Below, piece by piece: positions 1 to 8,985 of a DNA stretch of 64,000 nt (its first letter is position 1; each line of letters starts with the position of its first letter). The DNA is taken from NCBI GenBank assembly GCA_020832565.1, contig JAFIEI010000002.1:124001-188000 (forward strand), given 5' to 3'. The stretch is from Salinarimonas sp. (lineage in GTDB: Bacteria; Pseudomonadota; Alphaproteobacteria; Rhizobiales; Beijerinckiaceae). Position numbers and translations under genes: made by a program. A model generated the notes under the pieces. It saw only the letters and a list, made by a program, of their open reading frames with translations, made no database searches and was not told where the DNA came from.

Positions 1-1
1 G

Positions 2-2386
2 GCCGAGGGTGATGCCCTAATCGAGGGAATGGCGCCCCGCGCATGGCGCGGGGACGTGCTCGCCGAGCTCGCAGCAAATCCGGAGGTGACCCTGCTCACC
101 CGCACCAGCGCTTCGGGCTATTATTCCCAGAACTGGGTGACCCTGTTCGAGAATTGCACCGACCACCTGCCCCCGTCCGAGGCGGGCCATCTGCCGCGCC
201 ATCGCCTGTGGCGGGTGCGGGCGGCGCAGGTGGTGCTCGCCACCGGCGCAATCGAGCGCCCCCTCGTCTTCCACGGCAATGACCGCCCCGGCGTGATGCT
301 CGCTTCCGCCGCGCGGACGTATCTGCATCGCTACGGCGTGCGCGCGGGCAGCAATGCCGTGATCTTCGCCAATAACGACGATGCCTGGCGCAGCGCCTTC
401 GACCTGCATGACGCGGGCGCGCATATCGCCGCCATCATCGATACGCGGCCCGATCCCGCTGCCGCCCATCGCGAGGCGGCCGAGGCGCATGGCATCGGGG
501 TGCGCACGGGCGCGACGATCGTGGCGACGCAGGGACGCGGCCACATCCGCAGCATCGATGTCGCGGCTTTCGATGCTGGCGGCGTGACCGGCAAGCCCGA
601 GCGCATCGCCTGCGATCTGCTCTGCGTATCCGGCGGCTGGTCGCCGAATGTGGCTCTGTTTTCGCAATCGGGCGGCAGCCTGCGCTACGACGAGACCCTC
701 GCCGCCTTCGTGCCCGACGAGGCACGCCAGGAGGTGGTGGCGATCGGCGCCTGTGCGGGGGATTTCGCGCTTGCCGAGGCCGTATCGCGCGGCGTAGAAA
801 CGGGACGCACGGCGGCGCGCGAAGCCGGATTTGTTGCAAGCGCAACAGATCCCGTAGCAGGCGAGACCCGCGACGCCGCCCTGCCCTACCGCGTCACACC
901 GGCCTGGGAGCTTCCGTCAAACCTGCCCAAAACGCGCATCCGCGCCTTCGTCGATTACCAAAACGACGTCACCGCCAAGGATCTGCATCTCGCCGTGCGC
1001 GAGGGTTACGGCGCGGTCGAACATGCCAAGCGCTACACCACGACGGGGATGGGGACCGATCAGGGCAAGATTGTGGGCGTAAACGCCATCGGCGTGCTCT
1101 CGGGCGTTCTCGACAAGCCGATCGGGGAGATCGGCGTCACCACCTATCGCCCGCCCTGGAGGCCGATCAGCTTCGGCGCCGTGGCCGGCCAGCATGTCGG
1201 TGGCCTGTTCCATCCCCGCCGCACGACGGCGATGCATGACTGGCACGTGGAGAACGGCGCCGTATTCGAGACCGTCGGCGACTGGCTGCGGGCGCGCGTC
1301 TATCCGCAGCCCGGCGAGGATTTCGAGGCGGCGTTGCAGCGCGAATGTCGCGCGGCGCGCAACGCCGTCGGCGTGCTCGATGCTTCCACGCTCGGCAAAA
1401 TCGACATACGCGGCAAGGATGCGCGCAGCTTCCTCAACCGCATCTACACCAATGCCTGGATGAAACTCGAGCCGGGTCGCTGTCGTTATGGTCTGATGAC
1501 GAATGAGGACGGCATGGTCTTCGATGATGGCGTCACGGCCTGTCTCGCCGATGATCATTTCCACATGACCACGACGACGGGCGGCGCCGCGCGGGTGCTC
1601 GGCTGGCTCGAGGAATACCACCAGACCGAATGGCCCGATCTCGAGGTCTACATGACCTCCGTCACCGAGCAATGGGCCGTCGCCTCGATCTGCGGGCCGC
1701 GCGCACCGGAACTCGCGGCGGATCTGTTCGATGATATCGATGCCGATCCCGAACGCTTCCCCTTCATGAGCCACGCCAGCGGCCATATCGACGGGGTGCC
1801 GGCGCGGGTGTTTCGGATCTCCTTCACCGGCGAGGTCAGCTACGAGATCAACGTGCCGGCGAGCTATGGGCTCTGGCTGTGGCGCACGCTTATGGAGCGC
1901 GGCAAACCATACGGCATCACACCCTACGGCACCGAGGGGATGCATCTCCTGCGGGCCGAGAAGGGCTTCATTATCGTCGGGCAGGAGACCGACGGGACGC
2001 TGACGCCTGTCGATCTCGGCATGGGCTGGGCGGTGAAGCAAAGCGCGGATTTCATCGGCAAACGCTCGCTCACCCGCTCCGACACCGCCCGTGACGACCG
2101 CCTGCAACTGGTGGGCCTGCTCACCGCAGATCCCGGCTTCGTCATCCCGGAAGGCTCCCAGATCATCGCCTCGGGGCGCGAGCAGAGCCCGCGTACCCCG
2201 ATGATCGGGCATGTCACGTCGAGCTATTTCAGCCCCACCCTCGAACGCTCCATCGCGCTTGCCCTCATCGCCGGCGGGCATGGGCGCATGGGTGAGCGCA
2301 TCCATGTCGCCCGCCGCGGCGCCGACCCCGTTCCCGCCACGATTACCGGTACCGATTTTCTCGCCGGCCTGAAGGAGGCATCATGA
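2..2386 (+). CDS. soxA: Sarcosine oxidase subunit alpha, 5' end outside window
   Basis: Large subunit of heterotetrameric sarcosine oxidase, which demethylates sarcosine to glycine, producing H2O2 and passing the one-carbon unit to tetrahydrofolate. The frame is open to the window edge, so about 200 N-terminal residues of a roughly 1000-residue protein are missing. The visible 794 residues hold the rest of the FAD/NAD-binding region (ATGAIERPLVF, and VSGGWSPN further on), the small central domain (KTRIRAFVDYQNDVTAKD, then YTTTGMGTDQGK), and two C-terminal GcvT-like folate-binding domains (ISFTGEVSYEINVP; GMGWAVK). The stop overlaps the soxG start in an ATGA junction, so the two are translationally coupled. 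soxB and soxD are expected upstream, outside the window. Identity is secure. Confidence 0.93.
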   Translation, partial: AEGDALIEGMAPRAWRGDVLAELAANPEVTLLTRTSASGYYSQNWVTLFENCTDHLPPSEAGHLPRHRLWRVRAAQVVLATGAIERPLVFHGNDRPGVMLASAARTYLHRYGVRAGSNAVIFANNDDAWRSAFDLHDAGAHIAAIIDTRPDPAAAHREAAEAHGIGVRTGATIVATQGRGHIRSIDVAAFDAGGVTGKPERIACDLLCVSGGWSPNVALFSQSGGSLRYDETLAAFVPDEARQEVVAIGACAGDFALAEAVSRGVETGRTAAREAGFVASATDPVAGETRDAALPYRVTPAWELPSNLPKTRIRAFVDYQNDVTAKDLHLAVREGYGAVEHAKRYTTTGMGTDQGKIVGVNAIGVLSGVLDKPIGEIGVTTYRPPWRPISFGAVAGQHVGGLFHPRRTTAMHDWHVENGAVFETVGDWLRARVYPQPGEDFEAALQRECRAARNAVGVLDASTLGKIDIRGKDARSFLNRIYTNAWMKLEPGRCRYGLMTNEDGMVFDDGVTACLADDHFHMTTTTGGAARVLGWLEEYHQTEWPDLEVYMTSVTEQWAVASICGPRAPELAADLFDDIDADPERFPFMSHASGHIDGVPARVFRISFTGEVSYEINVPASYGLWLWRTLMERGKPYGITPYGTEGMHLLRAEKGFIIVGQETDGTLTPVDLGMGWAVKQSADFIGKRSLTRSDTARDDRLQLVGLLTADPGFVIPEGSQIIASGREQSPRTPMIGHVTSSYFSPTLERSIALALIAGGHGRMGERIHVARRGADPVPATITGTDFLAGLKEAS

Positions 2387-3012
2387 TCGACGAGCGCCGT
2401 GTTTCCCCTCTCGCGCATCGCGAGCCGCTCCATGCCGGCGATTTCGCCCATCTCGCGGAAGACGCCTTTCGCGGCATTGTGATGGTGCGCGCCGCTCCGA
2501 TCCACCTCGCGGCGCCGCTCCAGGCGGTGACGGGGCGCACCCTGCCGATCCGCGCCGGCCATGCCGATCTCGGGCGGCGCTGCGCCGTGCTCTGGCTCGG
2601 ACCCGATGAATGGGCGATCATGACAGCGCCGGATGCGGCGGCGCAGATCACGCAGGAATTGTCGGCGGAGTTGACCGGCTATCACCATCAGATCGTGGAT
2701 GTCAGCGATTACAATACCGTGCTGACCCTGCGCGGCAGCCGCGTGCGGGAACTTCTCGCGAAGCTGATCACCATCGACCTGCATCCGCGCCATTTCGCAC
2801 GCGGCACCGGCGTTTCGACCCTGTGCGGCAAGGCGCAGGTCTGGCTGGTCTGCCGCGAGGACGAGACGAGCGCGCGCGAGCCGCTCTTCGAGGTCGTGGT
2901 GCGCCGCTCCATGGCGGATTACCTGTGGTGCCTGATCGCCGATGCCGGACGCGAATGGGCGATGCCCGTGCAGGATCCGATCGGACAGGTGCCGCTGCAT
3001 ATGCCGGTTTAG
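2383..3012 (+). CDS. soxG: Sarcosine oxidase subunit gamma
   Basis: Gamma subunit of heterotetrameric sarcosine oxidase, 209 residues, the usual length. Hallmarks are LGPDEWAIM near residue 71 and VDVSDYNTVLTLRGSRVRELLAKL in the middle, typical of the SoxG/GcvT-like fold that caps the alpha subunit. It starts four bases inside soxA (ATGA overlap) with AAGGAGG just upstream, which fits the last position of a soxBDAG operon. It acts in the cytoplasm in glycine betaine, choline or sarcosine degradation. Confidence 0.92.
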   Translation: MIDERRVSPLAHREPLHAGDFAHLAEDAFRGIVMVRAAPIHLAAPLQAVTGRTLPIRAGHADLGRRCAVLWLGPDEWAIMTAPDAAAQITQELSAELTGYHHQIVDVSDYNTVLTLRGSRVRELLAKLITIDLHPRHFARGTGVSTLCGKAQVWLVCREDETSAREPLFEVVVRRSMADYLWCLIADAGREWAMPVQDPIGQVPLHMPV

Positions 3013-3393
3013 CGACGAGGCGAACGCCGACACAGCCGAGGAATTGCGCGAGGCGGCGCATCGACGGGCGCTGCAGCCCGATGCAGTGAACGCCCTCGGG
3101 CGCGTAATCATCGCTGGCGACCCGTTCAACGCGATCCCCGCGAAATTCGGCCACGAATCCCAGTCTCCCCCTCTGTTCAGAGGGGGACAGCGGTGAAGGA
3201 TTGCCGTTAGTCTCGCGCAATGGGCTCGATGGGGGAGCACATGCCATGCCGACGACATGTCCGGCCCAGCTCGCGATCATCTGCAGGGTAGCGAATAAAT
3301 TCGCGACCCCGGGGCTGCCGCTTTTCGGGCTTCCCCCGATCGCTTGAACCCGAAATCAGCACAGCTGCCACCACCCGACCGATGGGAGTCGTC
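3013..3393. other. Intergenic region with one strong hairpin
   Basis: 381 bases without a convincing gene. It holds a perfect 10-bp stem with a 2-base loop at 3166-3187, and a short GCGAAT/ATTCGC inverted repeat near 3292-3305. I see no clear sigma70 promoter for the downstream secreted protein, though one must lie here. Confidence 0.6.
3166..3187 (+). terminator. Perfect hairpin after soxG, terminator or mRNA-stabilising element
   Basis: TCCCCCTCTG-TT-CAGAGGGGGA forms ten uninterrupted base pairs. It lies about 150 bases after the soxG stop and is not followed by a T-run. It could therefore be a rho-assisted 3' end or a stabilising hairpin rather than a standard intrinsic terminator. Confidence 0.4.
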
Positions 3394-4065
3394 ATGAATT
3401 TCAAATTCTCTTCATCCGCGGCATGGCGTAGCGCTGCAGCCATCATGGCGCTGCCCCTGATGGTGGCCACGGCCGCCGCCGATAGCGAGATGACGGATTT
3501 TGCCTTCGAGATCGTCGATCCCGGCTTCTGCATCATGCCTCCGGCGGAGGTCACCGATGCCCAGCTGCGCGACATGCGCGCGGAACAAGCCGATGACCTC
3601 TTGCTGACCGGCGAGATCGAGGGCCCTGTCGAGGCCGGGCTGTATGGCGGCGGCTTCTTCGCACGGGGCGCTGAACGCAACGCCGTCGCTTCCAGCCTGC
3701 ATGCCATGATCATCCCCGATGAAGGCGAGATTGCCGCCCTGTGCCTGGTCGTCGTTCCGGTGAACGAGATGGACAGCACCGAGGGGGACGTCGTCCTGCG
3801 CGGCCCCGATGCCGATCCGGAAGACGGTGATTACTACATGGTCTTCGCCCGCATGCTGGGACGCGATTCCGATGGTTCCCACGTGATCGCCGATCTCGAA
3901 GCCGGAGAGGGCGTGATCGACTTCGCCGAGGATCGCGGCGAGATGATCGATGGCACCATGTCCCTGTCGGGAGACCTGTCGGACGGGAAAACCCTGCAGA
4001 TCGCCTTCACCTTCAGCCTGATTGAGGATGAGCACCTGCGCTTCCTCGATCTGTCCGGCGATTGA
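3394..4065 (+). CDS. Exported protein of unknown function
   Basis: 223 residues. The start at 3394 is preferred over the in-frame ATG at 3382 because GGGAG lies 5 bases before it. The N-terminus is a Sec signal peptide: positively charged Phe/Lys/Arg region, hydrophobic stretch AAAIMALPLMVATAAA, and probable cleavage after ATAAA before DSEM. The mature part is strongly acidic (many Asp/Glu), with only two cysteines (in PGFCIM and ALCLVV) and no membrane segment, so it is probably periplasmic. I recognise no family. A putative SH3-domain protein follows 86 bases downstream in the same direction. Function unknown. Confidence 0.75.
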   Translation: MNFKFSSSAAWRSAAAIMALPLMVATAAADSEMTDFAFEIVDPGFCIMPPAEVTDAQLRDMRAEQADDLLLTGEIEGPVEAGLYGGGFFARGAERNAVASSLHAMIIPDEGEIAALCLVVVPVNEMDSTEGDVVLRGPDADPEDGDYYMVFARMLGRDSDGSHVIADLEAGEGVIDFAEDRGEMIDGTMSLSGDLSDGKTLQIAFTFSLIEDEHLRFLDLSGD

Positions 4066-4151
4066 GGGGGGCACATCGCGACACGGACAGGCGCCGCGCC
4101 GGCGGGTGATCGTGCAACAAGGCCGACGCCTGAACATGACGGGAGGGTGCA

Positions 4152-4835
4152 ATGTGGAAAGCGCACTTGCAGCAAGGTGATTGTCCCGACACCGCGAACG
4201 CGGCTTCGGGCATTCCCTTGGCAATATATGGAAGCGTCGCGCGTGCCGGCGCGATCGTACTGATGCTCGTGGCCCTCTTCCTGGCGCCGTTCAGCGTGGC
4301 GCAGGCGAGCGAGGTCACCTACCGGGTGGTCAATGTCGCCGCGAATGACGTTTTGAACGTGCGCGATCGCGTCGGGACCTCAGGCAGCCGCGTCGTCGGC
4401 GGATTGCCGCCGGGTACTGGCGGGATCGTCTGGACCGGGCAGCAGGGTCGGGCAGGCGATGGCGGGCTGTGGTATCGCATCGTGCATCCCAGAATACCTG
4501 CCGGTGGCTGGGTCAATGCGCATTTCCTCGCAGAAGAGATGCAAGCGGCCCCTCCCGCATCGGCTGAGCCGCCCGGCAGTATCTTCAAGGACCATACCGC
4601 ACAGAACCACGATTATCGCGTGGTGGGTGTTGCCGCAAACGACGTGCTCAACATCCGCTCCGGCCCGGGCGTGTCGCACGGCGTCATCGGCAGATTCCAG
4701 CCCAATGCGCGCCATGTCCGCATCACAGGACGCATACAGACATTGTCCGGCGGGGCCGTATGGGTGCAGGTCCGCTCCGCGACCTTGCCGAACGGCGTCG
4801 GCTGGGTGAACGGGCGCTTTCTGGATCGCATGTGA
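4152..4835 (+). CDS. Exported protein with two bacterial SH3 domains
   Basis: 227 residues with a start supported by GGGAGGG 6 bases upstream. A long N-terminal region (about 33 residues) precedes a hydrophobic signal segment, AIVLMLVALFLAPFSVAQA, near residues 35-54, with cleavage likely after AQA. Two SH3_3-type repeats follow: about residues 56-116 (YRVVNVAANDVLNVR...GGWVNAHFL) and 154-225 (YRVVGVAANDVLNIRSGPG...GVGWVNGRFL), joined by a Pro/Ala linker. Such domains bind cell-wall peptides, so a periplasmic envelope role is inferred. No catalytic domain is attached. Confidence 0.8.
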   Translation: MWKAHLQQGDCPDTANAASGIPLAIYGSVARAGAIVLMLVALFLAPFSVAQASEVTYRVVNVAANDVLNVRDRVGTSGSRVVGGLPPGTGGIVWTGQQGRAGDGGLWYRIVHPRIPAGGWVNAHFLAEEMQAAPPASAEPPGSIFKDHTAQNHDYRVVGVAANDVLNIRSGPGVSHGVIGRFQPNARHVRITGRIQTLSGGAVWVQVRSATLPNGVGWVNGRFLDRM

Positions 4836-4907
4836 CGCTCCGGCGGCGGCAGTATCGGCTGTCCGGATCGAGGTGTGCCCATTGCCGGCGACGCCGCTTC
4901 ACAACGA

Positions 4908-4936
4908 TGCCCGGCGCGCAGACAACGCGCCGGGCA
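4908..4936. terminator. Bidirectional hairpin between convergent genes
   Basis: An 11-bp perfect inverted repeat (TGCCCGGCGCG / CGCGCCGGGCA, 7-base loop) sits between the convergent SH3 protein gene and dctP. No real T-run follows on either side, so termination efficiency is uncertain, but position and stability fit a shared transcript end. Confidence 0.5.
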
Positions 4937-4973
4937 ATGCATGGCGACGGGGGAACGCAGAATCCTTTATACG

Positions 4974-6023
4974 TCAGTTCTCCACGCCGAGTTCCGCAGC
5001 GATCCGCTCGATCTCGGATTCGTAGAAGGCGAGCGCCGCAGCACCGTCGACGCCGCGTTCATTGGCCGCCTCGATCCATTCATCGCGAATGAAGGCCAGA
5101 GCCTCGCTTACCTCCTCCTGCAGTTCCGGTGGCAGGTCGAAGAACACCGTCCCACCCTCTTCGAGCTTGCCGATGGCTTCCTCTTCCTCCGACTGCCACA
5201 TCTCGGCGAAACGGCGCACCAGCGCCTCCCCGCTGAGTGCATCGACCGCAGCCTTGTCAGCGTCGGAGAGGCTCTCATAGGCGGCCTCGCTCATCACCAG
5301 ATACTGGCTCGAATGAGCGAAACCGCCGGGGATGATCGAGACATGGGTGAGGTATTCGGTGAGGTTGAAATTGTAGACGGTCTCCAGCTGCTGGAACATG
5401 CCGTCGATCACCCCGCGCGAGATCTGCTCATAGGCATCCGTGACGGAGGAGGAGATCGGCACCATGCCGAGCGTTGTCGTCACCTGCTCGACCACGGGGC
5501 CGGGCACGCGGATGCGCTTGCCTTCGACTGCATCCATGCTGGTGAGCAGATCCCCGTTCATGGTCAGCTGATAGGGACCGTTCGTCCACAGGCCGAGCAG
5601 GCGCGTGCCCTCGTGCTCGTTCGCATCCATGAAGAAACGCTCATAGGTGTTCCAATAGGCCAGCGAATTGACCACGGCATGGTTATGGGTAAGCGGCAAT
5701 TCCCCGAGCTGGGTCAGCACGAAACGTCCCGGCGTGTAGCCGTGCACGGAGAAGGCGAGATCGGCGACCTCGTTGGCGACGAGGTCGAAATGGCCGGGCG
5801 GGGGACCCAGCGCCGGCATCACCTCGACGCTGACGCGCCCTTCCGTCGCCTCGCTGAGCTCCTGCCCCCAGGGCTCGATCACCCGGGTGATGATGGGATG
5901 GGTGGCGGGGACCCAGTTGGAATAGCGCAGGACGATTTCCTCCGCCTGCGCAGTCGCGCCCGCGCCGAACACGGCGAGGGCGAGCCCGGCAACGGAGCCC
6001 TTCATGATTTGACGGATAGGCAT
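4974..6023 (-). CDS. dctP: TRAP transporter substrate-binding protein DctP
   Basis: Periplasmic solute receptor of a TRAP transporter, 349 residues, last gene of the set. The signal peptide is MPIRQIMKGSVAGLALAVFG through ATAQA, with mature AEEIVLRYSNW. The fold is typical: RYSNWVPATHP at the start, the VPGPVVEQ region, and GVIDGMFQQLETV in the hinge. The conserved Arg that usually anchors a substrate carboxylate lies in KRIRVPG. SD AAGGGG precedes the start. TRAP receptors mostly bind organic acids; this substrate cannot be read from the sequence. It follows dctM by 57 bases. Confidence 0.92.
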   Translation of the reverse strand: MPIRQIMKGSVAGLALAVFGAGATAQAEEIVLRYSNWVPATHPIITRVIEPWGQELSEATEGRVSVEVMPALGPPPGHFDLVANEVADLAFSVHGYTPGRFVLTQLGELPLTHNHAVVNSLAYWNTYERFFMDANEHEGTRLLGLWTNGPYQLTMNGDLLTSMDAVEGKRIRVPGPVVEQVTTTLGMVPISSSVTDAYEQISRGVIDGMFQQLETVYNFNLTEYLTHVSIIPGGFAHSSQYLVMSEAAYESLSDADKAAVDALSGEALVRRFAEMWQSEEEEAIGKLEEGGTVFFDLPPELQEEVSEALAFIRDEWIEAANERGVDGAAALAFYESEIERIAAELGVEN

Positions 6024-6080
6024 TTTGTTCCCCTTTTTTCGAATGTTGGTTGCTTGACTGCCGGCTTCTCCACCCCCGCT

Positions 6081-7367
6081 TCACATCAGCGAGGGCAGAA
6101 ACAGGACGATCCCCGGAAAAGCGATGACGAGGATCAGTTTGACGATGTCGGGTACGAGAAAGATCAGCACCCCGGCGAAAAGCGTGCGCAGCCCGATATG
6201 CGGCAGGACCGAGCGCAGCATGTAGACATTGAGCCCGATCGGCGGCGAGATCAGCGCGATCTCGACCACCATCACGATCAGGATCCCGAACCAGACCGGA
6301 TCGATCCCCAGAGAGACGATGACGGGGAAAATGATCGGAATGGTGAGCAGGATCATCGACATGCTCTCCAGCACCATGCCGAGCAGGATGTAGATCCCGC
6401 AGATGATCATCAGGATCCAGAAGGGCGAGAGGTCGAGCCCGCGCACGAAGCCGCCCAGCATGCGCGGCAGGCCTGCCATGTTGAGGAAATTGCCCAGAAC
6501 CATGGCTCCCATGATCACGAAGAAGATCATCGCCGAGGTCACGGCGGTTTCCACCAGCGTCTCGATCAGCCCGTTCCAGCCGAGCGCCCCACGCCCCAGC
6601 GCAAACAGAAACGCCCCGAAGGCACCGATCCCCGCCGCCTCCGTCGGCGTGAAGATGCCGCCATAGATCCCGCCCATAACGATCACGAACAATGCGATCA
6701 CCGGCCAGACCTTCGCCAGCGCGCGCCCCCGCTCACCCCATGAAGCCCGCTCACCGGGCGGGCCCCAGGCGGGTCTGATCCGCGTGACAACGAAAATCGT
6801 GAGCATGTACAGCCCTACCGCGATCAGCCCGGGCACGATCCCGGCGATGAAGAGCTTGCTGATCGAGGTTTCGGTGAGGATTCCGTAGACGAGCAGCACC
6901 ACGCTCGGCGGGATCAGGATCCCGAGGGTGCCCCCGGCTGCAATCGAGCCGGCAGAGAGGATATCGGCATAGCCGTAGCGGCGCATGGAGGGATAGGCCA
7001 CGCGCGCCATGGACGCCGTGGTGGCCATACTCGATCCGGAAATCGCGGCAAAGCCGCCGCAGGCGAGGATCGTCGCCTGGGCCAGGCCACCGCGGACATG
7101 GCCGACCATCGTATGGGCCGCATCATAAAGCTCGTTGCCGATGCGCGCCCGATTGATGAAATTGCCCATCAGCAGGAATAGCGGGATCACGGACAAGCCG
7201 TAATTGTTGACGAGCGCATAGGCCGTTTGCGCCGTCATGAAGGCCGCCGGGCGCCAGCTCGTCAGCATGGCAAATCCGCCGATCCCGACCACCAGCATGG
7301 CGACACCCACCGGCACGCGCAGCATGATCAGGGTGAAGACGACGATCAGGCCGAGGGTCGCCTCCAT
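6081..7367 (-). CDS. dctM: TRAP transporter large permease DctM
   Basis: 428 residues, the usual length for the large TRAP permease subunit, which drives Na+-coupled solute import. About a dozen hydrophobic segments are evident, with family motifs PLFLLMGNFI, GFAAISGSSMATTASMARVA and GYADILSAGSIAAGGTLGILIPPS. The C-terminal half has GMVLESMSMILLTIPIIFP. The start is 9 bases after the dctQ stop. It works with DctQ and the DctP receptor next door. Identity is secure. Confidence 0.94.
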   Translation of the reverse strand: MEATLGLIVVFTLIMLRVPVGVAMLVVGIGGFAMLTSWRPAAFMTAQTAYALVNNYGLSVIPLFLLMGNFINRARIGNELYDAAHTMVGHVRGGLAQATILACGGFAAISGSSMATTASMARVAYPSMRRYGYADILSAGSIAAGGTLGILIPPSVVLLVYGILTETSISKLFIAGIVPGLIAVGLYMLTIFVVTRIRPAWGPPGERASWGERGRALAKVWPVIALFVIVMGGIYGGIFTPTEAAGIGAFGAFLFALGRGALGWNGLIETLVETAVTSAMIFFVIMGAMVLGNFLNMAGLPRMLGGFVRGLDLSPFWILMIICGIYILLGMVLESMSMILLTIPIIFPVIVSLGIDPVWFGILIVMVVEIALISPPIGLNVYMLRSVLPHIGLRTLFAGVLIFLVPDIVKLILVIAFPGIVLFLPSLM

Positions 7368-7376
7368 CGCCCGCCC

Positions 7377-7886
7377 TCACTCGACCGCCGGGCCGTCGCC
7401 CGGCTTGCGGATCGCCGTCGCGATCAGGGCAGTCACGGCGGCGATGGCGAACAACACCGCCATGAAGGTCGCGAATGGCGCATGCGGAATGGCCCCGAAC
7501 AGCGATTGCGCGTTCTGGCGCGCGAGTTGACCCGCGTAATTCCACATCAGCATGGCGAGGAGGCCGAGCAATCCCGCCGCCGTCAATCCGGCGATCCAAT
7601 GCAGCAGCGTAGCTGCGCGCGGCACCAGATCCGCGACGAGCGACGCCTCGACATGCCGCCCCTGCAGGCTCACCAGCGGCAGGGCCGAGAGGATCATCAG
7701 GCACATCAGGAATTCGATGATCTCGTAGGCGCCACGGATCGGCGCGTTGAACAGATAACGCCCGATCACGTCGGCGACCATCAGCGCCATGATCGCAAAA
7801 AGCAGCAACGCGGCAACAGGTGCCAGCACCCGGCCGACAAGCCGCGCGGCGATCTCCAGAGCATGACGGATCGCTGAGCGCGTCAT
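7377..7886 (-). CDS. dctQ: TRAP transporter small permease DctQ
   Basis: 169 residues with four predicted membrane helices: VLAPVAALLLFAIMALMVADV, YEIIEFLMCLMILSALPLVSL, IAGLTAAGLLGLLAMLMW and FMAVLFAIAAVTALIAT. DVIGRYLFNAPIRGAYE is the family signature. The start at 7886 (MTRSAIRH) is chosen over 7934 because AAGGGG lies just upstream and it gives a 10-base gap to the aldo/keto reductase stop instead of a 38-base overlap. It forms the membrane complex with DctM. Confidence 0.88.
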   Translation of the reverse strand: MTRSAIRHALEIAARLVGRVLAPVAALLLFAIMALMVADVIGRYLFNAPIRGAYEIIEFLMCLMILSALPLVSLQGRHVEASLVADLVPRAATLLHWIAGLTAAGLLGLLAMLMWNYAGQLARQNAQSLFGAIPHAPFATFMAVLFAIAAVTALIATAIRKPGDGPAVE

Positions 7887-7896
7887 CCCTGCCCCT

Positions 7897-8985
7897 TCAG
7901 CTCCGCCCGGATTGCTGCGCGAGGACCGGCGCATCGGGGCTGGTATTGAGATTGTATTTCATGATGCGCCCGTGCCGCCCGGATCGATCGCTCTCCAGCC
8001 CGTAGACGGGGCCACCCGGCCCGCGCGCCTGACCGAGCACCGAAGCGATGGCCGCACGATCATCCGCGTCGAGCGCGAACCGGAAGATCTGCAAAGTCTT
8101 GTCCAGATGGCGGGCATAGCGCGCGCCCACGATCACACCGGCAACCTGCGGCTGGTCCAGCACATGGCGTGAAGCCACGGCGGAAAGCGAGACGCCGTGT
8201 TTCTCGCCGATCCGCGCCAGCGTCGCGAGCAGTTCCTGAAACAGCTCCCAGGTTCCGAACTCGTCGATGACAAGGCGATACTTCACCAGCGAACGGTTCT
8301 CGAAGGCGAAGCCCGGATCGGGTTGGCCGAGCCACGATTCGGTGAGGAACCCGCCGGCCAGCGTGCCGTAGCACAGAATCTGCACGTCGTTTTCGCGCGC
8401 CCACGGCACCAGCGTGCCCTCGGGACGTCGGTCGAGCAGCGAATATTGCACCTGGGCCGAGACGATATCGGCGCCGGCGGCGCGAAAACGCTCGATCGGC
8501 GCATAATCCCAATTGGTCACCCCGATATGGCGGATCTTGCCCTTCTCCTGCGCCCGCCTGAGCGTGTCGAGGGCGCGCATCACATCACCAGTGGCGAGAT
8601 CCCACCAGAAGAATTGCACGAGGTGGAGTTGGTCCAGCCCCAGCCGCGTCAGCGAGCGGTCGATGATCGCCTCGATATCCTGCGGCCCGATCTCGGACAG
8701 CCGGCCCAGATCCGGCACGAGCTTGGTATGCACGCAGACCCGGTCAGCCACCTCGCGCCCGCGGCGCTGGCGCAGATCGGCGATGAAGGCGCCGATCATT
8801 TCCTCGACGCCGGTATAGATATCGGCGCAGTCGAGGGTGGTGATCCCCGCATCGAGAAAGGCCTCCATATCCGCGATCGCTGCGTCGCGATCGACTGGGC
8901 CGTGATCTCCGGCGAGCTGCCAGCAACCCTTGATCACGCGGGAGATCGGATGATCGGGGCGCAAATGCGCGGTCTCGACGCTCAT
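7897..8985 (-). CDS. Aldo/keto reductase with substituted catalytic His
   Basis: 362 residues, COG0667-type aldo/keto reductase; such enzymes reduce carbonyls or oxidise alcohols with NADP(H). Catalytic Asp52, Tyr57 (DCADIYTG) and Lys88 (VHTKLV) are visible. The His of the usual tetrad, expected just before the Trp of the H-W/W-D motif, is Phe126 (LVQFFWWD). The cofactor-binding end is present (GVIVGARYARHLDK). It overlaps the TIGR04076 gene by 4 bases and precedes the TRAP genes, so it probably acts on the imported compound. Substrate unknown. Confidence 0.88.
   Translation of the reverse strand: MSVETAHLRPDHPISRVIKGCWQLAGDHGPVDRDAAIADMEAFLDAGITTLDCADIYTGVEEMIGAFIADLRQRRGREVADRVCVHTKLVPDLGRLSEIGPQDIEAIIDRSLTRLGLDQLHLVQFFWWDLATGDVMRALDTLRRAQEKGKIRHIGVTNWDYAPIERFRAAGADIVSAQVQYSLLDRRPEGTLVPWARENDVQILCYGTLAGGFLTESWLGQPDPGFAFENRSLVKYRLVIDEFGTWELFQELLATLARIGEKHGVSLSAVASRHVLDQPQVAGVIVGARYARHLDKTLQIFRFALDADDRAAIASVLGQARGPGGPVYGLESDRSGRHGRIMKYNLNTSPDAPVLAQQSGRS

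Noticed and set aside
3292-3305. GCGAAT-AA-ATTCGC dyad before the secreted protein gene
   Set aside because: Six-base arms with no further context; kept only as part of the intergenic description.
4875-6743. 622-residue plus-strand open frame
   Set aside because: It is the complement of dctP and the end of dctM; His/Asp/Arg-rich composition without motifs is typical of a GC-rich shadow frame.
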